Source: Pectobacterium colocasium
Lineage (GTDB): Bacteria; Pseudomonadota; Gammaproteobacteria; Enterobacterales; Enterobacteriaceae
Length of the DNA: 64,000 bases
Direction: 5' to 3'
Assembly: GCF_020181655.1 (NCBI RefSeq)
Contig: NZ_CP084032.1
Coordinates: 62,001-126,000 of the forward strand
Below the pieces are notes generated by a model. The model did not search any database. It saw only the letters and a list, made by a program, of their open reading frames with translations, and was not told the origin of the DNA. How positions within the stretch are numbered: position 1 is the stretch's first letter; the number at the start of each line of letters is the position of its first letter. Below, one piece after another: positions 35,097 to 44,235 of the stretch. The position numbers and the translations under genes are program-made.

Positions 35097-36389
35097 ATGA
35101 AAACATCAATTTTTAAAAGTCTTTATTTTCAAGTTCTTGCCGCCATTACGATAGGGATACTGCTGGGGCATTTCTACCCCCAGCTTGGCGAGCAAATGAA
35201 GCCTCTGGGCGATGGGTTTGTTAAATTAATTAAAATGATTATTGCGCCGGTTATCTTCTGTACGGTCGTTACCGGTATCGCAGGAATGGAAAGCATGAAG
35301 TCGGTCGGTCGCACTGGTGCGGTCGCCCTGCTGTATTTTGAAATCGTGAGTACGATTGCGCTGATTATCGGTCTGGTCGTGGTCAACATCGTGCAGCCTG
35401 GCGCGGGCATGAACATCGATCCAAGTACGCTTGATGCGTCTGCGGTGGCGGTTTATACCCAACAGGCTTCGCAACAGGGTCTGATTCCGTTCCTGATGGA
35501 CGTGATTCCGGCGAGTGTGGTCGGCGCGTTTGCCAGCGGTAATATCTTGCAGGTTCTGCTGTTTGCGGTGATGTTCGGCTTCGCTCTGCACCGCTTAGGG
35601 CCAAAAGGCAAAGTGATTTTTGACGTGATCGACAGCTTCTCCAAGGTCATTTTCGGCGTCATTAACATGATCATGAAACTGGCTCCGCTGGGTGCGTTCG
35701 GTGCAATGGCTTTCACCATCGGTAAATATGGTGTCGGTACGCTGGTGCAACTGGGGCAACTGATTGCCTGCTTCTACATCACCTGTGTTCTGTTCATCTT
35801 CCTGGTGCTGGGCAGTATTGCCAAAGCGACGGGTTTCAGTATCTTCAAATTTATTCGCTACATCCGTGAGGAACTGCTGATCGTGCTGGGGACGTCCTCT
35901 TCTGAATCTGTGCTGCCACGTATGCTGGAGAAGATGGAGAAGGTCGGTTGTAAGAAATCTGTCGTTGGTCTGGTGATCCCTACCGGTTACTCGTTCAACC
36001 TTGACGGTACTTCTATCTACCTGACGATGGCGGCGGTATTTATCGCTCAGGCAACCAACAGCCACATGGACATCTGGCATCAGATTACCCTGCTGGTGGT
36101 GCTGCTGCTGTCCTCTAAAGGTGCAGCGGGCGTGACGGGAAGTGGATTCATTGTGCTGGCGGCAACGCTGTCTGCTGTGGGCCACCTGCCTGTTGCCGGT
36201 CTGGCGCTGATTCTGGGTATCGACCGTTTCATGTCAGAAGCCCGTGCGCTGACCAACCTGATTGGTAACGGCGTTGCGACCATCGTGGTAGCGAAATACT
36301 GCCGCGAGCTGGATGAGAAGAAACTGGATGCTGAGCTGTCCGGTACCAATAAAAGTGATAACGCGGCTACGCCGACGGCGCAGTCGTAA
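35097..36389 (+). CDS. dctA: C4-dicarboxylate:cation symporter DctA
   Basis: 430 residues, glutamate-transporter (SLC1) fold. It takes up succinate, fumarate, malate and aspartate aerobically. Visible family motifs: the [16 protein letters not shown] hairpin, [12 protein letters not shown] in helix 7, and [18 protein letters not shown] near the end. Eight helices and two re-entrant loops fit the length. Neighbours yhjJ and the yhjK-like gene match E. coli order. Confidence 0.97.
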   Translation: MKTSIFKSLYFQVLAAITIGILLGHFYPQLGEQMKPLGDGFVKLIKMIIAPVIFCTVVTGIAGMESMKSVGRTGAVALLYFEIVSTIALIIGLVVVNIVQPGAGMNIDPSTLDASAVAVYTQQASQQGLIPFLMDVIPASVVGAFASGNILQVLLFAVMFGFALHRLGPKGKVIFDVIDSFSKVIFGVINMIMKLAPLGAFGAMAFTIGKYGVGTLVQLGQLIACFYITCVLFIFLVLGSIAKATGFSIFKFIRYIREELLIVLGTSSSESVLPRMLEKMEKVGCKKSVVGLVIPTGYSFNLDGTSIYLTMAAVFIAQATNSHMDIWHQITLLVVLLLSSKGAAGVTGSGFIVLAATLSAVGHLPVAGLALILGIDRFMSEARALTNLIGNGVATIVVAKYCRELDEKKLDAELSGTNKSDNAATPTAQS

Positions 36390-36451
36390 TTCCAGCATAC
36401 CGTTATCATTCCGGCTGAGTTTTATCATTCCGGTATAGTTTGCTCAATCAG

Positions 36452-36488
36452 TTCCCTGCGGTGTTAACGCACCGTGGGGAATTTTTTT
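36452..36488 (+). terminator. intrinsic terminator of dctA
   Basis: A 12-bp stem with two G-U pairs (TTCCCTGCGGTG / CACCGTGGGGAA), 6-nt loop and seven T. It is 62 nt after the dctA stop. Confidence 0.92.
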
Positions 36489-36769
36489 ATCTGTAAACCA
36501 ACCCAGGCCACGCGTATCTCCCGCTTTTCTTACCCGTCATGAAACGTAAAAATATTGTTACATATGACTATTTTTGCCTTTTTTGCAGATTATTTCGCCT
36601 CCTGGAGTGACATAGACAAAAGCGCGCGGTCTAAGGGAATGGTACACTTCGCGTCTTCAATTTTTTCCGTGATATATCCACGAGAGTGTGCGGTGGCAGA
36701 CGCAAGGCCACCATAATGATCAACAATAACCACATTTATTATGTTGGATAGCTATAAGTAGGGGTTCAC
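36489..36769. promoter_or_regulatory. yhjJ upstream region
   Basis: 281 bp without a gene, T/A-rich around 36540-36600. It presumably carries the yhjJ promoter. The start codon is preceded by AGGGG. Confidence 0.4.
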
Positions 36770-38260
36770 ATGCAGGGCACCAAAAAGGCGCTTTTCGTTG
36801 GTGGTTTGTTGCTGGCTGTGGTCAGCAGCAGCGTGCAGGCTGAAGCACTACAGCCCGATCCTGCCTGGCAGCAGGGTAAGCTTGATAATGGTTTTACCTG
36901 GCAGTTGTTAACCACGCCACAGCGCCCCGGCGATCGGGTTGAGCTGCGTTTGGTGGTGAATGCCGGGTCGCTGCTGGAAAACGCCCAGCAGGTAGGTTTT
37001 GCTCACTTTCTTCCTCGTCTGGCCTTAGCGCCCGGCGATAAATTGTCCGCAGCCCAGCGACCTTCCATGTGGATGCGCGATGCTAACGGTTCCCGTGTCC
37101 TGCCTCCGGCAATTATCTCGTACGATTTCACGTCGTATAATCTGAGTTTGCCGAACAACCGTCCCGAGCTGCTGAAAGAAGCGCTGACGTGGCTGGCGGA
37201 AAGCGCAGGGCAGATGACGTTCGACGAAAAAAGCCTACAGGCCGCGCTGAAGGTGCCCGATCAGGTGGCAACCTTTCCGATTAACCCACAGGATCCGGGT
37301 TGGCGCTATCGCCTGAAAGGCTCGCCCCTGCTGGCACACGATCCTGCTCAGGACGTCAAACCGCCGTTAAATGGCGAACAGCTCCAACAATTTTATAAAA
37401 CCTGGTATACGCCAGATGCAATGACGCTCTACATCGTCGGTCATGTGGATAACCGCAGCGTGATCGAGCAGATCGGGAAAGTCTTCTCTCCGCTGGAAGG
37501 GAAACGTGAAGCCCCTGCGCCGTTACCGACGTTAAGCCCGCTGCCGACGCAGCCGATCAGCCTGATGAATAACAACGTCCAGCAGGATACGGTGTCGATA
37601 ATGTGGGATGCCCCGTGGCACCCGATTCGTGAATCACAGGCACTGGTGCGCTACTGGCTGGGTGATATGACGCGGGAAGCAATGTTCTGGCACTTGCAGC
37701 AAGCACTGGAGAAGAGCCCGCTGAAGGGCAACAACCTCCGCTTCGACTGCAATGTGTTTTATACCCGTTCTCAGTGCGCGATTAATATGGATGTGCCGAA
37801 CAGCGAGAGCGTTGAACCGGGCGTGACGTTTATCGCTCGTGAGCTGGCGACGCTGCGTGAAAAAGGGCTGACACAGCAAGAGTTTGATGCGCTAATCGCG
37901 CGCAAGACGGACGAGTTGAATAAGCTGTTTGCCACTTATGCGCGTACCAGCACGGACATCCTGATGGATCAACGCCTGCGCTCCCAGCAAAACGGTGTTG
38001 TAGATATTGCTCCCGAACAGTATCAGAAACTGCGCCAGACCTATCTGTCCTCACTGACGCTCGATATGCTGAATCAGGAACTTCACCAGCAACTGGTGCA
38101 GGATACGACATTGATGCTGATCCAACAGCCCGGTGAACCGGAAGCAAATATGAAGGCGTTGCAGGACGTCTATGACCAGATTATGACGCCAGCCACTGAA
38201 CCTGCTGCCAGCACCGCAGCAGCAGGGTCTCAAACTGAGAAACCGCCTGCCGCGCAGTAG
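36770..38260 (+). CDS. yhjJ: M16-peptidase homologue YhjJ, catalytic motif lost
   Basis: 496 residues (E. coli 498) with a signal peptide to VQA. The domain order follows insulinase-like M16 proteins, but the zinc motif HxxEH is H79-F-L-P82-R83, so the catalytic Glu and second His are gone. It is thus a periplasmic pseudoprotease; its job is unknown. The tail from about 470 is Ala/Thr-rich and low complexity. Confidence 0.92.
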   Translation: MQGTKKALFVGGLLLAVVSSSVQAEALQPDPAWQQGKLDNGFTWQLLTTPQRPGDRVELRLVVNAGSLLENAQQVGFAHFLPRLALAPGDKLSAAQRPSMWMRDANGSRVLPPAIISYDFTSYNLSLPNNRPELLKEALTWLAESAGQMTFDEKSLQAALKVPDQVATFPINPQDPGWRYRLKGSPLLAHDPAQDVKPPLNGEQLQQFYKTWYTPDAMTLYIVGHVDNRSVIEQIGKVFSPLEGKREAPAPLPTLSPLPTQPISLMNNNVQQDTVSIMWDAPWHPIRESQALVRYWLGDMTREAMFWHLQQALEKSPLKGNNLRFDCNVFYTRSQCAINMDVPNSESVEPGVTFIARELATLREKGLTQQEFDALIARKTDELNKLFATYARTSTDILMDQRLRSQQNGVVDIAPEQYQKLRQTYLSSLTLDMLNQELHQQLVQDTTLMLIQQPGEPEANMKALQDVYDQIMTPATEPAASTAAAGSQTEKPPAAQ

Positions 38261-38477
38261 GGCAGTCGCCTTTGGGTATCAGGATGCAGGGTAGCGGTTT
38301 GTGGTTGCCGGGCGGAGTAAAAGGCCACGTATAGTAAAGTACAGGATATCGTTAGCAGAACGTTAGGTAATGTAACTCTTTATTTATACGTAGGTTTTAA
38401 GGATAAATCTCGTTGTTGCTAGCTTTCTCCACCCCTATTATCCCTCGTGTTTCATAAAATGTACCGAGGGATAAAAT

Positions 38478-38639
38478 ATGAGTCGTATTCTGAAAGCTGC
38501 GGGGGTGTTCGTGCTGATCACCATGTTGAGCGGTTGTCTGTTCCCACCTCCGGGTGGTGGAGGCGGCGGCGGTGGTCGGGGAGGTGGTCCATTCGGGGGC
38601 TTTGAGGAACAGCCGATGAACCAGCCAGGAGCACGTTAA
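38478..38639 (+). CDS. 53-residue glycine-rich lipoprotein
   Basis: A short gene with a good RBS (GAGGGA) and ATG at 38478. The lipobox LSGC puts the lipidated Cys at residue 20, so the mature protein has only 34 residues: PPP, eight Gly, RGGG, then FGGFEEQPMNQPGAR. The codon choice keeps GGN triplets varied, which suggests real coding. Residues after the Cys do not include Asp at +2, so outer-membrane sorting is likely. Function unknown. Confidence 0.75.
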   Translation: MSRILKAAGVFVLITMLSGCLFPPPGGGGGGGGRGGGPFGGFEEQPMNQPGAR

Positions 38640-38689
38640 ACCGCAAAGCCATCGGTGAGGCAGAGTGCTACCACTGTTATGCGTTATAC

Positions 38690-38715
38690 CTTAAGGCCGC
38701 TATTGCGGCCTTAAG
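38690..38715. terminator. bidirectional hairpin between lipoprotein gene and kdgK
   Basis: 11-bp perfect stem (CTTAAGGCCGC / GCGGCCTTAAG) with loop TATT, lying between converging genes. There is no strong T-run on either side. Confidence 0.7.
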
Positions 38716-38735
38716 ATTGATGTGATGCACGGTGT

Positions 38736-39668
38736 TTACGCAGGCATTGCCTCAAGCGGGATAATCGCCCCACGGTATTGAATGACCGTGCTGGCTGTCA
38801 GGTGGCCGCGCTGCGCCGCTTCCTGCGTGCTGCCGCCATTCAGGCGCACTGACAGGTAACCTGCACTGAAAGAGTCGCCCGCTGCGGTGGTATCGACCAC
38901 TTTCTCTTTGGGCAATTTGATCGCCGGGACATCAACCAGCGCTTGTCCACGTTCTGACACGATGCAGGAATCGGCACCGCGTTTGATTACCACTTCGCTA
39001 ACGCCCAGATTGTGCGTCCGTTCCAATACTGCTTCCAGTGGCTTCGCGCCCCACAGCATGTCTTCGTCATCCAGCGTCAGGAAGGCAATATCTGTGCAGG
39101 ACAGGATGTCGGTGTAGGCCTGTTGCGTCTCTTCCTTGCTCTGCCACAGACGTGGACGGTAGTTGTTATCAAAAATCACTTTACCGCCGTTGGCGCGGCA
39201 GGCGCGCAGCAGGGCGAGGAGACGCTGACGGCTGTCGGCGTTCAGAATCGCCAGACTGATGCCGCTCAGGTAGAGATAGTCAAAGTGTGCCAGCGACTGA
39301 CCGATTTTTTCTGCTTCCGGGCTGTCCAGCCAGTAGCGGGCAGCGGCGTCATTACGCCAATAGTAGAATGTACGCTCGCCGCTCGCGTCGGTTTCAATGA
39401 AATATAAACCGGGCAGCTTGTTGTCCAGTCGCTGAATCAGGTCGGTTTTCACCCCTTCTTTTTGCCAGGCGGCAACCATCTCGGTACTGAAGCTATCGGT
39501 GCCGAGTGCGGTCACGTAATGCACGCCCAGTTTATCGGCGTTTACCTGACGGGCAATGTAAACGGCAGTGTTCAGCGTATCGCCGCCAAATCCACGGTTA
39601 AGATCCGTGCCCTTCTGCGACAGTTCGATCATGCATTCGCCGATTACGGCAATGTTAGTAGTTGTCAT
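38736..39668 (-). CDS. kdgK: 2-keto-3-deoxygluconate kinase
   Basis: About 310 residues, PfkB sugar-kinase family. It phosphorylates KDG, the common end-product of pectin and hexuronate breakdown, feeding KDPG aldolase. Visible are the N-terminal GECMIELSQ, the FGGDTLNTAVY substrate loop, and DTTAAGDSFSAGY with the catalytic Asp. I take the ATG at 39668; a GTG one codon earlier is also possible. A KdgR-type box lies about 105 bp upstream. Confidence 0.96.
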   Translation of the reverse strand: MTTTNIAVIGECMIELSQKGTDLNRGFGGDTLNTAVYIARQVNADKLGVHYVTALGTDSFSTEMVAAWQKEGVKTDLIQRLDNKLPGLYFIETDASGERTFYYWRNDAAARYWLDSPEAEKIGQSLAHFDYLYLSGISLAILNADSRQRLLALLRACRANGGKVIFDNNYRPRLWQSKEETQQAYTDILSCTDIAFLTLDDEDMLWGAKPLEAVLERTHNLGVSEVVIKRGADSCIVSERGQALVDVPAIKLPKEKVVDTTAAGDSFSAGYLSVRLNGGSTQEAAQRGHLTASTVIQYRGAIIPLEAMPA

Positions 39669-39737
39669 CACTTTTGGCCTTTGAAAAGGTACCCTGCACC
39701 TGATGTTTATTGGGTATAAAAAACGCGGAAATTAACG

Positions 39738-39763
39738 TCAGTCTCAACATTACGTGAGACTGA
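39738..39763. promoter_or_regulatory. 9-bp inverted repeat in the kdgK leader
   Basis: TCAGTCTCA and TGAGACTGA with an 8-nt spacer, between the KdgR box and the kdgK start. It could be an operator half-pair or an mRNA hairpin. No known protein site is recognised. Confidence 0.45.
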
Positions 39764-39772
39764 GTCAATAGT

Positions 39773-39791
39773 CTTGAAACGATGTTTTATT
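39773..39791 (-). promoter_or_regulatory. KdgR-type operator for kdgK
   Basis: CTTGAAACGATGTTTTATT agrees with the KdgR consensus (TGAAACA-N-TGTTTCA core) at most positions: TGAAAC and TGTTT are both kept with the right spacing. It fits known KdgR control of pectin genes in soft-rot bacteria. Confidence 0.75.
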
Positions 39792-39834
39792 TTTTCATGA
39801 TGCAGATCGGAAAACCAGTGCTTTCCCGCTGATT

Positions 39835-40851
39835 TTAGCGAGGTGAGGGCGGTTCTTTTTCCTGCTCATTCTTGTCTGTCGAGGTGTCACCTTTATAGTT
39901 CGCTGTGGCGATCCAGGCGGCGCAAAAGAGCGTCAGACGCGCGAAGAAATAGAAGAATGCCATCAGACCAATGACCGAGCCGAATGCGGCACCGGAAGGC
40001 GAGCTGGCCAGCTTAGGTAATGCCACGGTCATCGCGAATTTGATGACTTCAAAGCCTACGGCGGCGATCAGCGTGCCGCGGAAGAGCGCTTTGCGTTTAG
40101 GCTTATGGCGCGGCAAAACGAAGAATATCCAGAGGAACAACAGATAGTTAGCGAAAATGGAGATGGATAGGGCAATCAGCGTCATCGCCGGGCGTAACCA
40201 CTCGATGCCATCCAGCCCCAGCGCGGTTACAATCATGTTTTGCGCGGTGCCAGCAACGGAAGTCAGGAAAAGCGTAATGATAAGCGCAATGACCAGGCCA
40301 GTTAGCGACAGGAAATCCCGCGTGTATTGAAAGTAAATCTTCTCTTCGTCTTTCGGGTTCCGTTCCCACACATCGCGCGACTGGGCGCGAATCGCTTCAC
40401 GCAGGTTTCCCATCCAGCTAATGCCGGAATAGAGCGCGATCAGCAAACCGGTAATCCCGACGGTGGTACGCTGCTGCACGGCCGTGTTGACGGTATTTTT
40501 CAGCGTAGTAGCCAGATTAGGATCGCTGATACTGTTGACGATGCGGTTAATTAGTCCTGTCAGCAGATCGGGGTTGGAGGCCAGCACAAAACCGACGGCG
40601 GCAAAAGACACCATGAGAATCGGGATCAGCGACAGAAAGGAAAAATAGGTAATTGCCGCACCAAACTGGTTGCCCATGCGATCGTTGAAACGTTCGCCCG
40701 CGCGGATCAGGTGTGCCACACTGGGAATTGCCTGAATACGAGCGGCCAGACGTTTGCTCTTGCCCAAAAACGAGAGAGGTTGCTGTGGCGATGTGTCCCT
40801 TTCAGGGGTTGACGATGTTGACTGGCGGTCCGAGTCTGCCGGTACAGGCAT
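39835..40851 (-). CDS. yhjD: YhjD, YihY/BrkB-family inner-membrane protein
   Basis: 338 residues (E. coli YhjD 337). Six predicted helices within a hydrophilic N-terminus of about 45 residues and a charged C-terminus. The family stretch AAITYFSFLSLIPILMVSFA is present. In E. coli a mutant form of this protein bypasses Kdo/MsbA requirements for inner lipid A export, so a role near lipid transport has been proposed. The natural function is unclear. Confidence 0.9.
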   Translation of the reverse strand: MPVPADSDRQSTSSTPERDTSPQQPLSFLGKSKRLAARIQAIPSVAHLIRAGERFNDRMGNQFGAAITYFSFLSLIPILMVSFAAVGFVLASNPDLLTGLINRIVNSISDPNLATTLKNTVNTAVQQRTTVGITGLLIALYSGISWMGNLREAIRAQSRDVWERNPKDEEKIYFQYTRDFLSLTGLVIALIITLFLTSVAGTAQNMIVTALGLDGIEWLRPAMTLIALSISIFANYLLFLWIFFVLPRHKPKRKALFRGTLIAAVGFEVIKFAMTVALPKLASSPSGAAFGSVIGLMAFFYFFARLTLFCAAWIATANYKGDTSTDKNEQEKEPPSPR

Positions 40852-40980
40852 TACGTTTCTCCTGTGTTCGGGATTAGTTTATTAGCATAAGCTTGATTAT
40901 AACCAACAATATAAGAATGTGACTTTTCGATATTTTTCTGAACGTACGTCATACACGGACGTTAAGCGAGTGAATTTTCC

Positions 40981-42177
40981 ATGCCAACACCTTCACCATC
41001 CGAACCGTCGCTGAGCGGTCTGCGCCTTAATCTGCGCATCGTTTCTATTGTGGCGTTCAACTTCGCCAGCTATTTGAATATTGGTCTGCCGTTGGCGGTG
41101 CTGCCGGGATACGTGCACGATCACCTTGGCTATAGCGCGTTCTGGGCCGGGCTGGTGATCAGCCTGCAATATTTTTCCACTCTGTTGAGCCGCCCGCACG
41201 CGGGGCGTAGCGCCGATGAAAAAGGGCCGAAGAAAATCGTTGTCTGGGGGCTGGCTGGCGTCATGCTGAGCGGGGTGTTTTACCTGCTGGCTGCCTTTAG
41301 CGACGCCTCGCCGGTGATTACGCTGCTGTTATTGTGTCTCGGGCGTATCGTTCTGGGGGCCGGACAGAGTTTTGCCGGGACCGGCGCGACGCTCTGGGGC
41401 GTTGGTGTGGTGGGTTCCCGACACATCGGACGCGTAATTTCATGGAATGGTATTGCCACCTACGGCGCGATGGCGATTGGCGCACCGCTCGGCGTCTGGC
41501 TTAACCATATCGGTGGGCTAAAACTGCTCTCCGTGTGCATTATCCTGATTGCAGCGGTGGCGATCCTCTTCGCGCTGCCGCGCCCGGCGGTGCAGGTGGC
41601 GCCGGGGAAAAAGATTCCTTTTCGCGAAGTGCTGGGGAAAGTCTGGGTTTACGGCATTATTCTGGCGATCGCCTCTGCGGGTTTTGGCGTGATCGCCACC
41701 TTTATCACGCTGTTTTATGCCGATCGGAACTGGGAAGGTGCCGCGCTGACGCTGACGATTTTCAGCTGCGCTTTTGTCGGTGCGCGGCTGGTGTTTCCTA
41801 ACAGTATTCAACGGTTTGGTGGGTTACGCGTGGCGATGGCGTGCTTTGTGGTTGAGATCGTGGGGTTGCTGCTGGTCTGGGGCGCGACGCAACCGCTGAT
41901 GGCAGAAATCGGCGCATTCCTCGCGGGGGCGGGTTTCTCTTTGGTGTTCCCGGCATTAGGCGTTGTCGCCGTTCAGGCTGTCTCGCCGCAGAATCAAGGT
42001 AGTGCGCTGGCAACCTATACCATATTTCTCGATTTGTCGCTGGGTGTCGTCGGGCCGGTGGCGGGGGGACTGATGGCCTATACCGGTATCGCCTCTATTT
42101 ATCTGGCGGCGGCGCTGCTGGGACTATGCGGTCTGGCGCTGACGTGGCGGCTGGCTCAGCGGATCGCGAGCGTATAG
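40981..42177 (+). CDS. yhhS: major facilitator family transporter YhhS
   Basis: 398 residues and twelve helices, very like E. coli YhhS over the whole length (LRLNLRIVSIVAFNFASYL, WAGLVISLQYFSTLLSRPHA, VSRHIGRVISWNG-type loop). It is an MFS exporter; substrate unknown, with arabinose or herbicide export reported for relatives. Divergent from yhjD (129 bp gap). Confidence 0.92.
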   Translation: MPTPSPSEPSLSGLRLNLRIVSIVAFNFASYLNIGLPLAVLPGYVHDHLGYSAFWAGLVISLQYFSTLLSRPHAGRSADEKGPKKIVVWGLAGVMLSGVFYLLAAFSDASPVITLLLLCLGRIVLGAGQSFAGTGATLWGVGVVGSRHIGRVISWNGIATYGAMAIGAPLGVWLNHIGGLKLLSVCIILIAAVAILFALPRPAVQVAPGKKIPFREVLGKVWVYGIILAIASAGFGVIATFITLFYADRNWEGAALTLTIFSCAFVGARLVFPNSIQRFGGLRVAMACFVVEIVGLLLVWGATQPLMAEIGAFLAGAGFSLVFPALGVVAVQAVSPQNQGSALATYTIFLDLSLGVVGPVAGGLMAYTGIASIYLAAALLGLCGLALTWRLAQRIASV

Positions 42178-42225
42178 AGAACAACAGTAGCCACCTCGGT
42201 GGCTACTGTCCGACGATAACACCGA

Positions 42226-42792
42226 TTATTTCAGCTTCAGCGTGTGGATGATGCCTTCCGCTTCGGTTTGCGCCTGCTGCTGATTGCTGGCTGGCAGCGT
42301 GATCTGCAACGTCAGCAGTTGATTTTCCACTTTGCCCAACACGACAGAGGAATAAGCCTGCTGCCCGCTGCTGGTAATAATGCTGTCGAGCTGTTGCAGC
42401 TTCTTGCCGTCAACGTCGATGGTTTTGTTGGTCACGACCTGAAGGTTGGCGTCACGCGTGCGCTGTTGATCTTCCAGACGCTGCGCCAGCACGGTCAACT
42501 CTTCCGTGGTGTTGTCGCCCAGAATCACGATGACCGCTTTCTGCCCATTGTCATTGGCGTAAACGTGCATGTTGTTCGCCTGCGTCCCTACTTTGCCGCT
42601 TTGGTCACGCATGTCGGCGGGCAGGGTAAACGCAATTTTGCCTTCCATTAATTCAATATTCTGGCCTGCGCTGGCTTCTGCGGCAGGTTTATCTTGCGCG
42701 CCCGCTTTTGCGGCGTCATCCGTTTTGCCATCACAAGCAGCAAGCAGGCCGACAAGCAAGCCGACACCGAGGTATTTGATTACATTCGACAT
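42226..42792 (-). CDS. dcrB: DcrB family lipoprotein
   Basis: 188 residues from the ATG at 42792 with AGAAAGGGA upstream. Signal peptide with lipobox LLAAC, so the mature N-terminus is about Cys20. The DcrB/PsbP-like core follows ([19 protein letters not shown]). In E. coli it is needed for phage C1 infection and is linked to envelope protein export. The extension after the Cys is Ala/Lys/Asp-rich. Confidence 0.9.
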   Translation of the reverse strand: MSNVIKYLGVGLLVGLLAACDGKTDDAAKAGAQDKPAAEASAGQNIELMEGKIAFTLPADMRDQSGKVGTQANNMHVYANDNGQKAVIVILGDNTTEELTVLAQRLEDQQRTRDANLQVVTNKTIDVDGKKLQQLDSIITSSGQQAYSSVVLGKVENQLLTLQITLPASNQQQAQTEAEGIIHTLKLK

Positions 42793-42961
42793 GGGATCCC
42801 TTTCTCTCGTTTTTGAACAGGTCATAACAGTATGGCACCCTATTCAGATAGCAAAAACAAGCATTTTGTTGTTGCAAACCGTTGTTGTTGCCTGCGTTAT
42901 TTTTACAAAACGATGAGTGACTTAATGAGAAAAGGCGGCGCAAATGGCCGCCCGATAGGCA

Positions 42962-43639
42962 TTAATGGTGGCTGCTGACAGAACGGTAGTTGGCTGAGTC
43001 TTTCTGCTCGCTCAGTCGTTTGAGTACCATGTTTAGCATCACGCCGTACATCGGCAGGAAGAACGCCAGGCTGATCAAAAGTTTAAAGGTATAATCCACC
43101 ATCGCGATTTCAACCCAGTTTGCGGCCATAAAGGCATCGGTGCTGCGATAAAACGCGATGAAGAAAAAGGCCAGCGTATCGCTGAAATTACCAAATGCGA
43201 TCGAAACGGCTGGAGCGATCCACCACGCACGTTTCTGGCGCAGCCGATTGAAGACGTGAACATCCAGAATCTGGCCGAGAACATAGGCCATGAAGCTGGC
43301 GCAGGCAATACGCGCTACGACAATATTCACCTGACTTAACGCTTCGAACGACTGCCACGATCCCTGATAAAACAGGGATGAAACCAGATAGGAAATCACC
43401 AGTGCAGGTACCATTACGGTCAAAATAATACGACGCGCCAGCGGTGCACCGAAAATCCGTACCGTCAGGTCAGTTGCCAGAAAAATAAACGGGAAGGTAA
43501 ACGCGCCCCAGGTGGTATGAAAACCGAAAATCAATACCGGGAGCTGCACCAGATAATTACTCGACGTAATGATCAGGACATGAAACAACGATAGCCAGAT
43601 CAGCGCCGTAAGCCGCTGCTGGGGAGTAAAACGATACAT
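42962..43639 (-). CDS. yhhQ: preQ0/preQ1 queuosine precursor transporter YhhQ
   Basis: 225 residues, VUT/ECF-like membrane protein with six helices. It imports queuosine precursors for tRNA modification. The family motif PFIFLATDLTVRIFGAPLAR is clear in helix 2. A preQ1 riboswitch-like leader (43647-43677) covers its ribosome binding site, which independently supports the substrate. Confidence 0.94.
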   Translation of the reverse strand: MYRFTPQQRLTALIWLSLFHVLIITSSNYLVQLPVLIFGFHTTWGAFTFPFIFLATDLTVRIFGAPLARRIILTVMVPALVISYLVSSLFYQGSWQSFEALSQVNIVVARIACASFMAYVLGQILDVHVFNRLRQKRAWWIAPAVSIAFGNFSDTLAFFFIAFYRSTDAFMAANWVEIAMVDYTFKLLISLAFFLPMYGVMLNMVLKRLSEQKDSANYRSVSSHH

Positions 43640-43646
43640 AATGTGA

Positions 43647-43677
43647 CCTTTTTGGTTATTGGGGTTAGGGAACCCAA
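43647..43677 (-). promoter_or_regulatory. preQ1-I-type riboswitch, translational
   Basis: The leader RNA reads UUGGG-UUCCCUAAC-CCCAA-UAACCAAAAAGG, ending 7 nt before the yhhQ ATG. P1 is UUGGG/CCCAA; the loop offers CCC to pair with the GG of the Shine-Dalgarno (AAAAAGG), making the H-type pseudoknot; an A-rich tail joins them. Layout and bases (UAACCCCA, UAAC, AAAA, AGG) match the preQ1-I aptamer class, close to the Thermoanaerobacter tengcongensis form. Binding should hide the RBS and switch off the transporter. Confidence 0.88.
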
Positions 43678-43855
43678 GAAATAACGTGCAGATTTATGCT
43701 GCAACGCGGCGGCATAATACGCAATTGCATCGCTAATGCAATGTGTTTTACCGGGAAAGGATGGTTGTTTTATGCGCAAACGTTGTCGTCGCTTGCGTCG
43801 GGAAATCCTCAGCGTAAACTAGGGCGGTTTTTTGATTCCAGCACTGAGAACGTTG

Positions 43856-44098
43856 ATGACCGATCCCTTTACCAACCCGGATAAAACCCTTGATGCGCAG
43901 GGGCTGCGCTGCCCTGAGCCTGTGATGATGGTGCGTAAGACGGTACGCCAGATGGAAACCGGGCAAACGCTGCTGATTATCGCCGACGATCCGGCCACCA
44001 CCCGCGATATTCCCGGTTTTTGCGTCTATATGGAGCATGAGCTTCTGGCGCAGGAAACCGAACAGCTTCCCTATCGGTATCTGCTGCGCAAAGGTTAA
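43856..44098 (+). CDS. tusA: sulfur carrier protein TusA
   Basis: 80 residues from the ATG at 43856. Catalytic Cys in [12 protein letters not shown]. It passes sulfur from IscS to TusBCD-E for 2-thiouridine in tRNA wobble bases. Ends YRYLLRKG. Divergent from yhhQ; both serve tRNA wobble modification. Confidence 0.96.
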   Translation: MTDPFTNPDKTLDAQGLRCPEPVMMVRKTVRQMETGQTLLIIADDPATTRDIPGFCVYMEHELLAQETEQLPYRYLLRKG

Positions 44099-44147
44099 TA
44101 ATACTCAGTGCGTTATATCGTTCGTTGACGTGTGTGATTAGGAGAAA

Positions 44148-44186
44148 CACGGGGATGAGGTTCCCGTAGGGAGGCCTCGCCCCGTG
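44148..44186. repeat. compound palindrome between tusA and zntA
   Basis: CACGGGG ... CCCCGTG enclose a second stem (GAGG/CCTC) and a third (CCC/GGG), giving a long nested hairpin in the 137 bp between the two converging genes. It is too GC-rich and elaborate for a simple terminator and lacks T-runs. It may be an interspersed repeat element, a REP-like structure or a bidirectional stop. Confidence 0.6.
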
Positions 44187-44235
44187 GTCGCTCCGTGTAT
44201 CTCGATCCTTCAATTCACAGCCAGCAACGGTAATA

